Assembly (NCBI GenBank): GCA_040756515.1
Contig: JBFLYW010000019.1
Location: forward strand, 1 to 64,000
From: DSXH01 sp020724325
GTDB lineage: Bacteria > Bacteroidota > Ignavibacteria > Ignavibacteriales > Melioribacteraceae
DNA length: 64,000 bases
Direction: 5' to 3'
Below are positions 52,497 to 61,053 of this stretch, piece by piece (the first letter of the stretch is position 1; the number at the start of each line of letters is the position of its first letter). The notes beneath the pieces were generated by a model that saw nothing but the letters and a program-made list of their open reading frames with translations, had not been told where the DNA came from and ran no database searches. Position numbers and translations under genes: made by a program.

Positions 52497-53306
52497 TTAT
52501 TTCCACTCAATTATTTTCAGTTCGTCGCCTGCTGAAATTGTGCCGGTGCCGCTGTGAAGCAAATTGTAGCCAAACAGAATCCTATTATTTACCTTTCTGT
52601 AGGTTGAAAGCGTCTTCAGAGGCTCTTCGTTTTTACTTCCATTCATTTGATCTATAGTAGTAATCACGCACCGTGCACATGGTTTTACCGGATAAAAAGT
52701 AATTCCGCCGGCTGAAAAACTTTTAATCATGTCTTCATCAAAAGGATTGCCTCCGGTAAATACAATGTTTGGTCTAAAACGATTCATTGGAAGTTTTAGC
52801 TGTAAACGGGAGTTCAAATCATCGAGAGATGCTTGACCAATTAACAAGAATGGGAAGCCATCCGCAAAGCTTACTATTTCATTATTGAGGGCATATTTTT
52901 TATCGACAGAACGAACTGTGTCCTCGGGCATGTAAACCAGTCTGCATTTTGTTTTCAACATATCGCTAAACCATTCATCGGCGGCAGAGCTTACATATTC
53001 GGCTTCTATATTATCCTCCCAAATAATTACATCAACAATGCACTTGCTTCTGCATTCGATATCCAGAGTAAAGTTACTGCCGCTTAGTTTGTGATAAAAC
53101 TCCATTGCCGTTCCTTTTATATCAACACCTATAAGTGACATTTGCGGATGAGTCCGCTGCGTAATAAATCTTTTTTCTTCATCAACCAGCAGCCATCTTC
53201 TATCGTATTTAAATCCATGTTTTGTAACAACTGCTGATTGTAGACTAATTCCACCAAGTGATTTGACCGGATAGATATAAAGCCCAGTTAAATTGTAATT
53301 ACTCAT
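52497..53306 (-). CDS. MOSC-domain protein (molybdenum cofactor sulfurase-like)
   Basis: 269 residues from ATG 53306 (an in-frame TTG at 53312 is rejected). The N-terminal beta-barrel begins LTGLYIYPVKSLGGISLQSA and RRWLLVDEEKRFITQRTHPQ. The MOSC core is MNRFRPNIVFTGGNPFDED, with conserved Cys in KPCARCVITTID, expected to bind molybdenum cofactor or sulfur. Resembles the mARC/YcbX group that reduces N-hydroxylated compounds. It shares an operon with the HEAT protein. Confidence 0.92.
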   Translation of the reverse strand: MSNYNLTGLYIYPVKSLGGISLQSAVVTKHGFKYDRRWLLVDEEKRFITQRTHPQMSLIGVDIKGTAMEFYHKLSGSNFTLDIECRSKCIVDVIIWEDNIEAEYVSSAADEWFSDMLKTKCRLVYMPEDTVRSVDKKYALNNEIVSFADGFPFLLIGQASLDDLNSRLQLKLPMNRFRPNIVFTGGNPFDEDMIKSFSAGGITFYPVKPCARCVITTIDQMNGSKNEEPLKTLSTYRKVNNRILFGYNLLHSGTGTISAGDELKIIEWK

Positions 53307-53476
53307 AAGCAATTATTGAATAATATTTTCTTTCAGACATTTCTGGGAAAACTATTTTTAATGACGACGATAATCGCTTTACAAAGCTAAATTGAATTCC
53401 CAGCGAGACTAACGCCACAATTACTATCCGAATAATAAAACTCATTCAGCTAAACCGATTTCTAATTATTGTAACG

Positions 53477-53716
53477 GTTTTCTGAAAAAATTAGAAGCGT
53501 CACTTCGAAGGAACCCGACTTGTCGGGAGACTGAGAAGCGTCACTTCGAAGAAACCCGACTTGTCGGAAGACTGAGAAGCGTCACTTCGAAGCTAAACAA
53601 CCTTGAAGGTCATAAGGATATGAAAGCTTTCCTTGACCTTCAAGGTTTAGGTTCGACTCTTCCCATCCGTTAACTTACTGACTGGATCGAAATAACAAGC
53701 GATATTTTTCAGAAGT
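53477..53716. repeat. Modular MITE-like repeat unit, copy 3
   Basis: Ends are TTTTCTGAAAAAATT and ATATTTTTCAGAAGT, inverted. It contains a 41-bp direct repeat (53493-53533, 53534-53574 and a partial third copy) starting AGAAGCGTCACTTCGAAGGA, and the inverted repeat ACCTTGAAGGTCA (53600-53612) / TGACCTTCAAGGT (53634-53646). No gene lies in 53307-53778. Confidence 0.75.
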
Positions 53717-53778
53717 TACTATAAATCAATTTATGTAATAAATAATGTAATAGAGCTTATAAATTAACAAACACCGAT

Positions 53779-55254
53779 TCAATGTAATTCATTTTTAAAA
53801 ACCGACACATCCGCAGGAGGAGTTTTCGACCAGAAAAGATCGAAATATTTTCCCGAATAAATTAGTTCCGAATTATCCGGCAGCAACGGTTCTCTAAAAG
53901 GGTAACCGAACAAACCGATTGGACCAAAAGGCGCTTTACCCTTTTTTTGAACAATAATGAGAAGATAATTAAATCTATCCCAGTATATTTTTTCTAACGC
54001 TGCTTCTCTTATTACTGTTCTCCTCATAATATATGATGCCCACCATTCAAGACCATGACGCGCAACAATCAAAACGCTTCCGTCATTAGGCAGCTTTTCT
54101 TTCATTAATTCTAATTCGGAATACTGCTCTTTGTTAATATTAGAAACTGTCTTAATGTTTATTCTAATTAGAATAGAGAAAATAATTACGGCAGCAATTA
54201 AAATAAGAAATACATTTTTAGCTTTTCCGTGTTTGATGCTTTCTAGGATGAACGGCAATATCGATACGGCGGGAACGTAGGACATAAAGTTTAATCGTTG
54301 GAACCATTCAATTCCTAAAAAGGGAAAAGCAAGAGCCAGGGACGCAATAATTGATGAAAGGAAAAACACTTTATTAATATCGCTAAGTTCATCGAATCGT
54401 TTTATGTAAAAGGTAAGCGCAGTAATTGCTGTTAGATTAATCAACACCATACTGATTAAATCGATTGGAGAAATGACCGGTTTTTTTTGCAAAAAAAGAA
54501 TTATTACAGGATTCCGAAACATGTTAAATATAAAATCAAAAGCTGTGTTCAAGCGAGAAGGACTAATTAATAATATTATAATGTATGAGATGATTACTAA
54601 GAGCGCAGTAATAATTATTGGTTTAATACTTATTTTCTTCCCGAATGTATTTTTTACAAAGAGCACAATAATAGAATATAGTATTGCAACCAGAAAAGAA
54701 CCGAAATGAGTTAACCCGGCAAGCAGAAACAATAAAAGGGTTATAAAATAATCGAAGCTCCGTTTACTGCTCAAACTTTTATGAACAAAAAGCATTAAGC
54801 TGAAGAGCCAAAACAATCCAAGAGAATTTTTTTGAAAATCTGATACCAGCATTAAAAACGAAATAAATAGAACAGATGAAGAAGCAATAATTATTACGGC
54901 TAATTTATTTTTATCAGGTTTTATGAGTCGGCGCGTCAATAAGTAAGCGGGTATAATCGAAAGCGGCGGTATAAGTGAATCGAAGAGCCGGCATGCAAGA
55001 TCAATTGCTTTTTCAATATCCGCCAAACCAAACACAATAAATAATTTTGCCAGCATTGCTTCCAGGTAAAAAATAAGCGGAAAATCTTTAAACAGTAATT
55101 CGCCGCTTTCAATTATCGACCTCACATTACTAAGGTAAAACGCACCATTAGCGCCGGGAATAAATTCGGTTGAAAAATTTATAGACAGACGAATAGAAAC
55201 TGCGATTAGATAGAAGCAAGTTAAAAGAGCAAAATCGCGTTTAATGATTTTCAT
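53779..55254 (-). CDS. Polytopic membrane protein, GT-C/oligosaccharyltransferase-like
   Basis: A 491-residue protein with about ten membrane helices and a loop with GANGAFYLSNVRSIIESGEL and LLFKDFPLIFYLEAM. That first large loop is like the catalytic loop of GT-C glycosyltransferases (STT3/ArnT-type), and the C-terminus carries a short soluble domain. It may transfer sugars from lipid carriers. It overlaps the enoyl-CoA hydratase gene by 4 bases. The assignment is by topology only. Confidence 0.7.
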   Translation of the reverse strand: MKIIKRDFALLTCFYLIAVSIRLSINFSTEFIPGANGAFYLSNVRSIIESGELLFKDFPLIFYLEAMLAKLFIVFGLADIEKAIDLACRLFDSLIPPLSIIPAYLLTRRLIKPDKNKLAVIIIASSSVLFISFLMLVSDFQKNSLGLFWLFSLMLFVHKSLSSKRSFDYFITLLLFLLAGLTHFGSFLVAILYSIIVLFVKNTFGKKISIKPIIITALLVIISYIIILLISPSRLNTAFDFIFNMFRNPVIILFLQKKPVISPIDLISMVLINLTAITALTFYIKRFDELSDINKVFFLSSIIASLALAFPFLGIEWFQRLNFMSYVPAVSILPFILESIKHGKAKNVFLILIAAVIIFSILIRINIKTVSNINKEQYSELELMKEKLPNDGSVLIVARHGLEWWASYIMRRTVIREAALEKIYWDRFNYLLIIVQKKGKAPFGPIGLFGYPFREPLLPDNSELIYSGKYFDLFWSKTPPADVSVFKNELH

Positions 55255-56006
55255 TTGCCCTTGAACTGTCGAATATATTTTTTTGTATACTCAGATAGAA
55301 CCAGTCTCCCGTTAATTTCTGCGCGATTTTCAAGCAGCTCGTCCCAGTCTTCAGTTCCTTTCCAGAACACTTTTTTAAGTTGAGCAACTGCTTCGGGGTT
55401 AAAATTTGAGATCTTCTTTGCCAATTCGGCAACAGCTTCGTCCAGTTCACGGTTTGATGCAAATACTTTTGTATAAAGCCCGTGCTGCTTTGCCCAGAAT
55501 GCATCGTGCCATTCGGCATCAATTGTCATTGTTATAAAAGCAGTCTTGCCTATCTTTCTTTCAACAGCAGGACCAACAACAAGCGGTCCTATACCTAATA
55601 GTATTTCACTTAACCTAATAGAAGCTTCGTTTGATGCAAGCGTATAATCGGCTGATGCTGCAATACCTACACCTCCGCCCAAAGCTTTTCCGTGAACACG
55701 GGCAATAATAAACTTAGGACACTTTCTCATCGAATTTATTAATCGAGCAAATCCCATAAAAAACTCTTTTCCTTTTTTGAAATCTTTTAATGAAAGGAGT
55801 TCATCGAGTGAAGCGCCGCTGCAAAAAGATTTTCCGCCTTCGCTCCTAATTACTATTACCCTGGTCTCTTTATCATCAGAAAGCATGTTTATTGCGTTTG
55901 TAATTTCGGTTAGCAACTTACCTGGGAGCGAATTGCTTTTAGGATGAAAGAAACTTACAGTTGCAATTCCATTAACTACATTTACGTTAACTTTTCCGCT
56001 TTCCAC
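55251..56006 (-). CDS. Enoyl-CoA hydratase/isomerase family protein
   Basis: A 251-residue crotonase-fold protein. It has VIRSEGGKSFCSGASLDELL, the oxyanion-hole segment RVHGKALGGGVGIAASADYT, and IRLSEILLGIGPLVVGP with a Glu at a catalytic-like position. C-terminal helices follow. It may act in fatty acid or branched-chain degradation. It is 10 bases before the HAD gene end and overlaps the GT-C-like gene by 4 bases. Confidence 0.9.
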   Translation of the reverse strand: MESGKVNVNVVNGIATVSFFHPKSNSLPGKLLTEITNAINMLSDDKETRVIVIRSEGGKSFCSGASLDELLSLKDFKKGKEFFMGFARLINSMRKCPKFIIARVHGKALGGGVGIAASADYTLASNEASIRLSEILLGIGPLVVGPAVERKIGKTAFITMTIDAEWHDAFWAKQHGLYTKVFASNRELDEAVAELAKKISNFNPEAVAQLKKVFWKGTEDWDELLENRAEINGRLVLSEYTKKYIRQFKGK

Positions 56007-56016
56007 CGGCTGCTCC

Positions 56017-56676
56017 TTATTGAAAATTTGTCCCGTTAATTAAAATATTTTCAATGCTGCTGAGTCTATCTATCAAAAAATCAGGATTATACCTTTCAAG
56101 GATTTCTCGCGATCGGTAACCATAAGTAACAGCGCAGGTATAAGTACCGGCGTTCTTTCCGCAATTAATATCGAGCTCGGAATCGCCAACAATTAAAGTA
56201 GTGCCAATATCAACATCAAGTTCATTACACAATTTTATAAGCGGTTCTGCTGAGGGTTTGTGCGCAATACCGGGTCTTCTTCCCATCACTCCGTCAAAAT
56301 TATTGAATAGACCAAAATGCTTAAGTATCAATTCCGCCTGATCCTGCCCTTTGGTTGTAAGAAGACCTATTTTAAGATCGTTCTCTTTCAGCCAACCGAT
56401 CAATTCTTTTACGTCTGGAAAAAGAACCGACTCATTTATATAATCAAAATAAATCGATTTATAGATTTTTAGAAAGTGTTCAAAGTCCGGAACTTTAAAG
56501 CCGAACTCTCTAAAAATATCTTCGAAGTGCATACCGATCATATTCATGAATTGATGGCGGGGAATTTCATTTGTAACGCCTACTTCTCTTAACGCATGTA
56601 AAGTTGCTTTATAAATTGTTTCGTGAGAACTTACCAATGTTCCGTCCAGATCGAACACAACAAGATCTATCTTCAT
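56017..56676 (-). CDS. HAD-family phosphatase (phosphoglycolate phosphatase-like)
   Basis: A 219-residue HAD protein: motif I DLVVFDLDGTLVSSHETIYK, a helical cap, motif II LLTTKG, motif III Lys in AHKPSAEPLIKL, and motif IV GDSELDINCGKNAG. Typical of Gph/PpaX-type phosphatases. Substrate unknown. It lies 10 bases upstream of the crotonase gene in the same operon. Confidence 0.9.
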   Translation of the reverse strand: MKIDLVVFDLDGTLVSSHETIYKATLHALREVGVTNEIPRHQFMNMIGMHFEDIFREFGFKVPDFEHFLKIYKSIYFDYINESVLFPDVKELIGWLKENDLKIGLLTTKGQDQAELILKHFGLFNNFDGVMGRRPGIAHKPSAEPLIKLCNELDVDIGTTLIVGDSELDINCGKNAGTYTCAVTYGYRSREILERYNPDFLIDRLSSIENILINGTNFQ

Positions 56677-56750
56677 TTTTTTACCAAAAAAAGTTATTAA
56701 ACAATACGCGGCATTTCGAAAGTAAATTTAACAGTTTTTATTTTTATTGC

Positions 56751-57809
56751 TCAATTATTCCCGCGGGCTGTTTCAAGAAATCTTGGCAGAAGAGTTGCAA
56801 CACCCTCTTTAGCCATAGCGCCGCTCATTTCAAACTCGCCCGGATACATTAGATAACCATCGGAACTGAATTCTGTTGATCCGAACACAAGACAAAGTTT
56901 TGATAATTTTCTTATTCCGCCGAACCAGTAATCAATAAGGATGCACCCATTATAATTAAGATAATAACGGTTGGAGGTTATATCGCGTGTTACAATTTCT
57001 TCGGCTTTTCCAACCGGATTAGATTCCAGCTTCAATTCAAATCCTTCGTCGCGGTATTTAAACCTACCGGCAGCAAGAGCCGATAAAAGATGTACCGAAG
57101 AGCCAAGGAATGCCGACTTTCTATTATTCTGGAAAAGCTTCATTGAGTCTTTATCAGCAGAAACGATCTCGCTAAATTTTGGAAAAATTGAAAAAGCTAA
57201 AGTTCTCTTGCGTTTATCATATTGAAAGAATTTTAACACGCATTCAATTTCATACCCGAAAGCATTATTGCGGATAAAAATTGGGCTTGATGCATTTGCT
57301 GTAAAAACGAAATCCTCTTCATTAAAATTAATGTGATAGGGGTTTTTTATTTCGCAATATTTTGCAAAATCGTTTTCACCAAAAAATAATTTTTTGAATA
57401 ATTCTAATTGCTTTTTCCAATCATCATCTGCTTTTGCTTGAATATCCACTTCTCCAAGCTCATATATTTTGGGAGATAGCCTTATGTCAATAAGTTTATT
57501 AATCCCTTTTCTTAAATCTACGTTTACAATATGAGGTTCGTATCCAATTGCAGATGCAACCAAAGAAAACATAGCGCCGGGAACATCGTAGATTTTAAAG
57601 TTTCCATTTGTGTCTGTTGCAGACCCTAAAGTTGTTTGAGCTAAATACACATTTACCAGCGGTATCGGTTCGCCGGATTGCTTGTCTACAACCCTTCCTT
57701 CAAGAATAAATTTTGTTTGTTGAGCAGACAAACCGCTGCTTATTAGAGAGCATATAACAAACAGCTTTATCAATAATGGATTATTATGAATTCTCTTTGA
57801 CCGATTCAT
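56751..57809 (-). CDS. Exported protein with carboxypeptidase-like regulatory domain
   Basis: A 352-residue protein with a signal peptide (to SSGLSAQQ, ~residue 31). The first ~90 mature residues are a CarboxypepD_reg-like beta-sandwich: LEGRVVDKQSGEPIPLVNVY, TNGNFKIYDVPG, LVASAIGYEPHIVNVDL. The rest is beta-rich and soluble, recalling the DUF5686-type family, but no TonB-dependent receptor barrel is present. Role unknown, probably at the cell surface or periplasm. Confidence 0.8.
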   Translation of the reverse strand: MNRSKRIHNNPLLIKLFVICSLISSGLSAQQTKFILEGRVVDKQSGEPIPLVNVYLAQTTLGSATDTNGNFKIYDVPGAMFSLVASAIGYEPHIVNVDLRKGINKLIDIRLSPKIYELGEVDIQAKADDDWKKQLELFKKLFFGENDFAKYCEIKNPYHINFNEEDFVFTANASSPIFIRNNAFGYEIECVLKFFQYDKRKRTLAFSIFPKFSEIVSADKDSMKLFQNNRKSAFLGSSVHLLSALAAGRFKYRDEGFELKLESNPVGKAEEIVTRDITSNRYYLNYNGCILIDYWFGGIRKLSKLCLVFGSTEFSSDGYLMYPGEFEMSGAMAKEGVATLLPRFLETARGNN

Positions 57810-57973
57810 TTTTTTCCGGTTTTCTTTATTGCCGCTTTCAAGAACATAAAAATTTTATAGGCAGCATTATAAAAATGTTGGGATTATTTTGAGTACTCTG
57901 CTGGGAATTAGAAAATAATTTTGTCCGATTCAACTATATCTAAAAGTAATCCGCAATCGAAGCCGGTTATTTA

Positions 57974-58393
57974 TTAAACCTGCCAAGCTCCCAGTATAAT
58001 TCCGTTTATAAGGAGAACTATAAAGTGATAACCGGCATCAATAACAAACTGTTGAAATGTTTTCCCTTCAAATAAAAAATTAATTGTCATAGATGTTGCA
58101 ATAAAACCAACAGCCGCCATGAATGCTACTTTAATTCCTTCTTCGGGCGTAGAAACGCCCACGTAACTCATAATAAGAGCAAGTATAAAAGCCATTACAA
58201 TTTGAGAGAGAAAGGAAATTAGGTATGTTTTAAACGGATTAAAATCTATTCTCCATTCTTCTTCAGATTTATCGAGTGATGCCACCCACACCTTTCCTAA
58301 AAACATATGACTATACCATACAGCGCCCAATCCAATACCAACTACGCCGCAAAGAAAAACCGCCCAATAATTAATTTGATGATGAAGCTCCAT
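57974..58393 (-). CDS. DUF1761-family membrane protein
   Basis: A 139-residue protein with four membrane helices. The signature is INYWAVFLCGVVGIGLGAVW with YSHMFLGKVWVASL, as in DUF1761. The last helices are IATSMTINFLFEGKTFQQFV and DAGYHFIVLLINGIILG. Function unknown. It is 43 bases after the isoaspartyl peptidase gene's neighbour on the same strand. Confidence 0.88.
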   Translation of the reverse strand: MELHHQINYWAVFLCGVVGIGLGAVWYSHMFLGKVWVASLDKSEEEWRIDFNPFKTYLISFLSQIVMAFILALIMSYVGVSTPEEGIKVAFMAAVGFIATSMTINFLFEGKTFQQFVIDAGYHFIVLLINGIILGAWQV

Positions 58394-58436
58394 TTTCGCC
58401 TCTGCTCGTAATTATAAAAGCAAATAGTTGAAGTAA

Positions 58437-59429
58437 TTAATTTCCCTTATACATTTTAACAACCGGTTGTCCGCCGCTTAAATAAAAACCACGATACATT
58501 CCCTCTGTATTAAACGGCATTGCAACATTGCCAAACTTATCCAGACAGATAACTCCGCCGCTGCCTCCAAGGTTTCCCACTTTTTTTATCACTTCTTCGG
58601 AAGCATCTTTGATACTCATTCCTTTATATTCAATTAATGAAGAAATATCTTTGGCAACACCAATTCGTATAAAATATTCTCCGCTTCCGGTTGCAGAAAC
58701 TCCGCACGTATTATTATTAGCATATGTTCCGGCGCCAATTATTGGTGCATCGCCAACTCTTCCAAATTTTTTCATCATCATTCCGCCGGTTGAGGTTCCG
58801 GCGGCAATATTACCTTCTTTATCTAAAGCCACCGCTCCAACAGTTCCGTGTTTTTCTGCTTTCTTTCTCTCTTCTTCACGTTTTATTGCTCTCTGGTAAG
58901 ATTCCCATCTCTCCTTTGTAATAAAATATTCGTTATCAACCATTTCTAAACCGTTTTGTTTTGCAAATTCTTCTGCACCGCTGCTAATCATCATAACATG
59001 CGGAGATTTTTCCATTACAAGTCGTGCAAGAGTAATAGGATTTTTCACATGTTTAATTCCGGCTGCTGCGCCGGCAGAGAGGGTTTTTCCATCCATAATG
59101 GAAGCATCAAGCTCTGCAGCGCCCTTTTCCGTAAGAACTGCTCCTTTGCCCGCATTAAATAAGGGCGAATCTTCCATCAATCTAATAGCTGATTCAACTG
59201 CGTCCAGAGCATTTCCGCCTCTTTCAAGAATTTTGTAGCCGGTTTCAAGGACTTCTTTTAATTTGGCGGTGTATTCAGATTCTCTTTCGGGAGTCATGTT
59301 TTCTTTTACAATTCTACCAGCTCCGCCGTGAATTACTATCCCAAACTTGTTATCCTGAGCAAGTGATATGAACGTAACCAAAATAGAAAATAGGATAATT
59401 AATTTTGCCGACTTCATTATTGTTTTCAT
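58437..59429 (-). CDS. Isoaspartyl peptidase / L-asparaginase (Ntn-hydrolase), exported
   Basis: 330 residues from ATG 59429 (MKTIMKSAKLIILFSILVTF, signal peptide to SLAQ); ATGs at 59438 and 59417 are alternatives. The N-terminal block GIVIHGGAGRI, the MEDSPLFNAGKGAVLTEKGA segment, and the autocleavage site before T196 (KHGTVGAVALDKEG) are characteristic. It is made as a precursor that cuts itself to expose Thr196. It hydrolyses beta-aspartyl peptides and asparagine. Periplasmic form. Confidence 0.93.
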   Translation of the reverse strand: MKTIMKSAKLIILFSILVTFISLAQDNKFGIVIHGGAGRIVKENMTPERESEYTAKLKEVLETGYKILERGGNALDAVESAIRLMEDSPLFNAGKGAVLTEKGAAELDASIMDGKTLSAGAAAGIKHVKNPITLARLVMEKSPHVMMISSGAEEFAKQNGLEMVDNEYFITKERWESYQRAIKREEERKKAEKHGTVGAVALDKEGNIAAGTSTGGMMMKKFGRVGDAPIIGAGTYANNNTCGVSATGSGEYFIRIGVAKDISSLIEYKGMSIKDASEEVIKKVGNLGGSGGVICLDKFGNVAMPFNTEGMYRGFYLSGGQPVVKMYKGN

Positions 59430-59579
59430 TTTCCACATCTATTTGTTAGTAATGCTAATGAAATTAATTCGCAGTCAGATTAAAATCAATCGCTCGCCAA
59501 AATATTATTTATTATGAATTCAAAATCCGTTCATATAAATTTGAAAAGGAATTTTATAAACATTCATAAATGGGGTTTT

Positions 59580-60734
59580 ATGAACCGTATCAATTTTTCA
59601 TTGAAGTTCTCAATCATTGCCTTGCTTGTTCCAATAATAATATTTGGACAAGGAAAGAAAAAGAAAGAAGCGTACGAATTTACGATACTTCACCAGGTTG
59701 AAACTACTCCGGTAAAAAATCAATCCAGAACAGGAACGTGCTGGTCGTTTGCTGCAACTTCATTTATAGAAACAGAGCTTATAAGAATGGGAAAGGGAGA
59801 GCATATACTTTCCCCAATGTGGTTTGTCCGTTTTGCATATCCAGATAAAGCAGAGAAATATATTCGATACCACGGATCATACAATTTTAGCGTTGGCGGA
59901 CAGGCACACGATGTAACTAATATTGTAAAACGTTTTGGATTTGTACCAGAAGAATTTTATAAAGGAATGAACATTGGAGAAGAAGAACATAACCACGGCG
60001 AAATGGCTTCTGTGCTGGAGGGAATTGTTGATGGCGTAAAAAAGAACAGAGGAGGTAAAATTACGCCTGTCTGGAAAAATGTTTTCGAAGCTGCATTGAA
60101 TATCTATTTGGGAAAACCGCCGGAAGAGTTTGTATATCAAGGCAAAACTTATACTCCTAAGAATTTTGCTGATTCGCTTGGGTTTAATGCCGATGATTAT
60201 GTTGAATTAACCTCATATACTCATTGTCCATTTTACACGGCATTCGATCTCGAAATTCCTGATAACTGGAGTAAGGATAAGTACTATAACGTACCAGTTG
60301 ATGAATTAATTGCAATAATCGATTATGCATTATCAAACGGATATTCAGTTTGCTGGGATGGTGATGTAAGCGAAAAAGAATTCGACCGCAAGAAAGGAAT
60401 TGCTATTGTTCCATTAGATCCTATTGAAATAATAGAAGGCGAGGAGGATAAATCCGAATCCCCGGTTAAAGAGAAAACTATAACACAGGAAATGAGGCAG
60501 ACAACATTCGATAACCACACAACAACAGACGACCACTTAATGCACATTACTGGATTGGCAAAAGATCAGAACGAAACAAAATATTATTACACAAAAAATT
60601 CATGGGGGACAAAGGATAAAAAGTACGATGGTTATTGGTACATGAGCGAAAAATATGTTCGTCTTAAGACTATAGCAATAATGATTCACAAGAACGGAAT
60701 TCCGCAAGAAATTAAAACGCGATTAGAACTTTAA
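59580..60734 (+). CDS. Secreted C1-family cysteine peptidase (bleomycin hydrolase-like)
   Basis: ATG 59580 opens a signal peptide (to IIIFGQGKKKK, ~residue 23) and is preferred over 59514. The 384-residue product carries the papain-like triad: C54 in QSRTGTCWSFAATSFIETEL, H319 in DDHLMHITG, and N340 in TKNSWGT. The layout with VGGQAHDVTNIVKRFGFVPE between is like aminopeptidase C/bleomycin hydrolase. It probably acts in the periplasm or outside. Confidence 0.92.
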   Translation: MNRINFSLKFSIIALLVPIIIFGQGKKKKEAYEFTILHQVETTPVKNQSRTGTCWSFAATSFIETELIRMGKGEHILSPMWFVRFAYPDKAEKYIRYHGSYNFSVGGQAHDVTNIVKRFGFVPEEFYKGMNIGEEEHNHGEMASVLEGIVDGVKKNRGGKITPVWKNVFEAALNIYLGKPPEEFVYQGKTYTPKNFADSLGFNADDYVELTSYTHCPFYTAFDLEIPDNWSKDKYYNVPVDELIAIIDYALSNGYSVCWDGDVSEKEFDRKKGIAIVPLDPIEIIEGEEDKSESPVKEKTITQEMRQTTFDNHTTTDDHLMHITGLAKDQNETKYYYTKNSWGTKDKKYDGYWYMSEKYVRLKTIAIMIHKNGIPQEIKTRLEL

Positions 60735-60743
60735 TACAAAAGA

Positions 60744-60847
60744 CCGGGGTAGTCTCAAAAGTAGTTTATCAAAAAAAATAATCTGCGGAAATCTGTGCTA
60801 TCTGCGGGCTATTTAAGATGAAATAAGTACTTTTGAGACAATCCCGG
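60744..60847. repeat. MITE-like palindromic element, copy 4 (core inverted)
   Basis: Left arm CCGGGGTAGTCTCAAAAGTA and right arm TACTTTTGAGACAATCCCGG are inverted. The core (AATCTGCGGAAATCTGTGCT, then ATCTGCGGGCTATTTAAG) is the reverse complement of that at 42689. Lies just after the C1 peptidase gene and could double as a terminator. The remainder of 60735-61053 holds only the promoter below. Confidence 0.75.
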
Positions 60848-61002
60848 GTTTTATTGATTGGCGGCTGTATAATTTTTCTATCCGCCTTATTAACGTAATT
60901 TTCTAAAAAGCCAATTTTTCTATCGAATAGAAATCTCTTTTCAACCAAAGAAAACCGGTTTATGAATAAAATCAACTCCATTAAAAAAATATTAATAAAG
61001 TC

Positions 61003-61031
61003 TTGTCAACTCATCCAACTCTTTGTAGTTT
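61003..61031 (+). promoter_or_regulatory. Candidate promoter TTGTCA-N17-TAGTTT for the histidine kinase
   Basis: TTGTCA (61003-61008) and TAGTTT (61026-61031) are 17 bases apart and lie 23 bases before the ATG. The arrangement is like a housekeeping promoter, but boxes are imperfect. Confidence 0.35.
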
Positions 61032-61053
61032 TACCCTGTAATAAAAAGAAAAT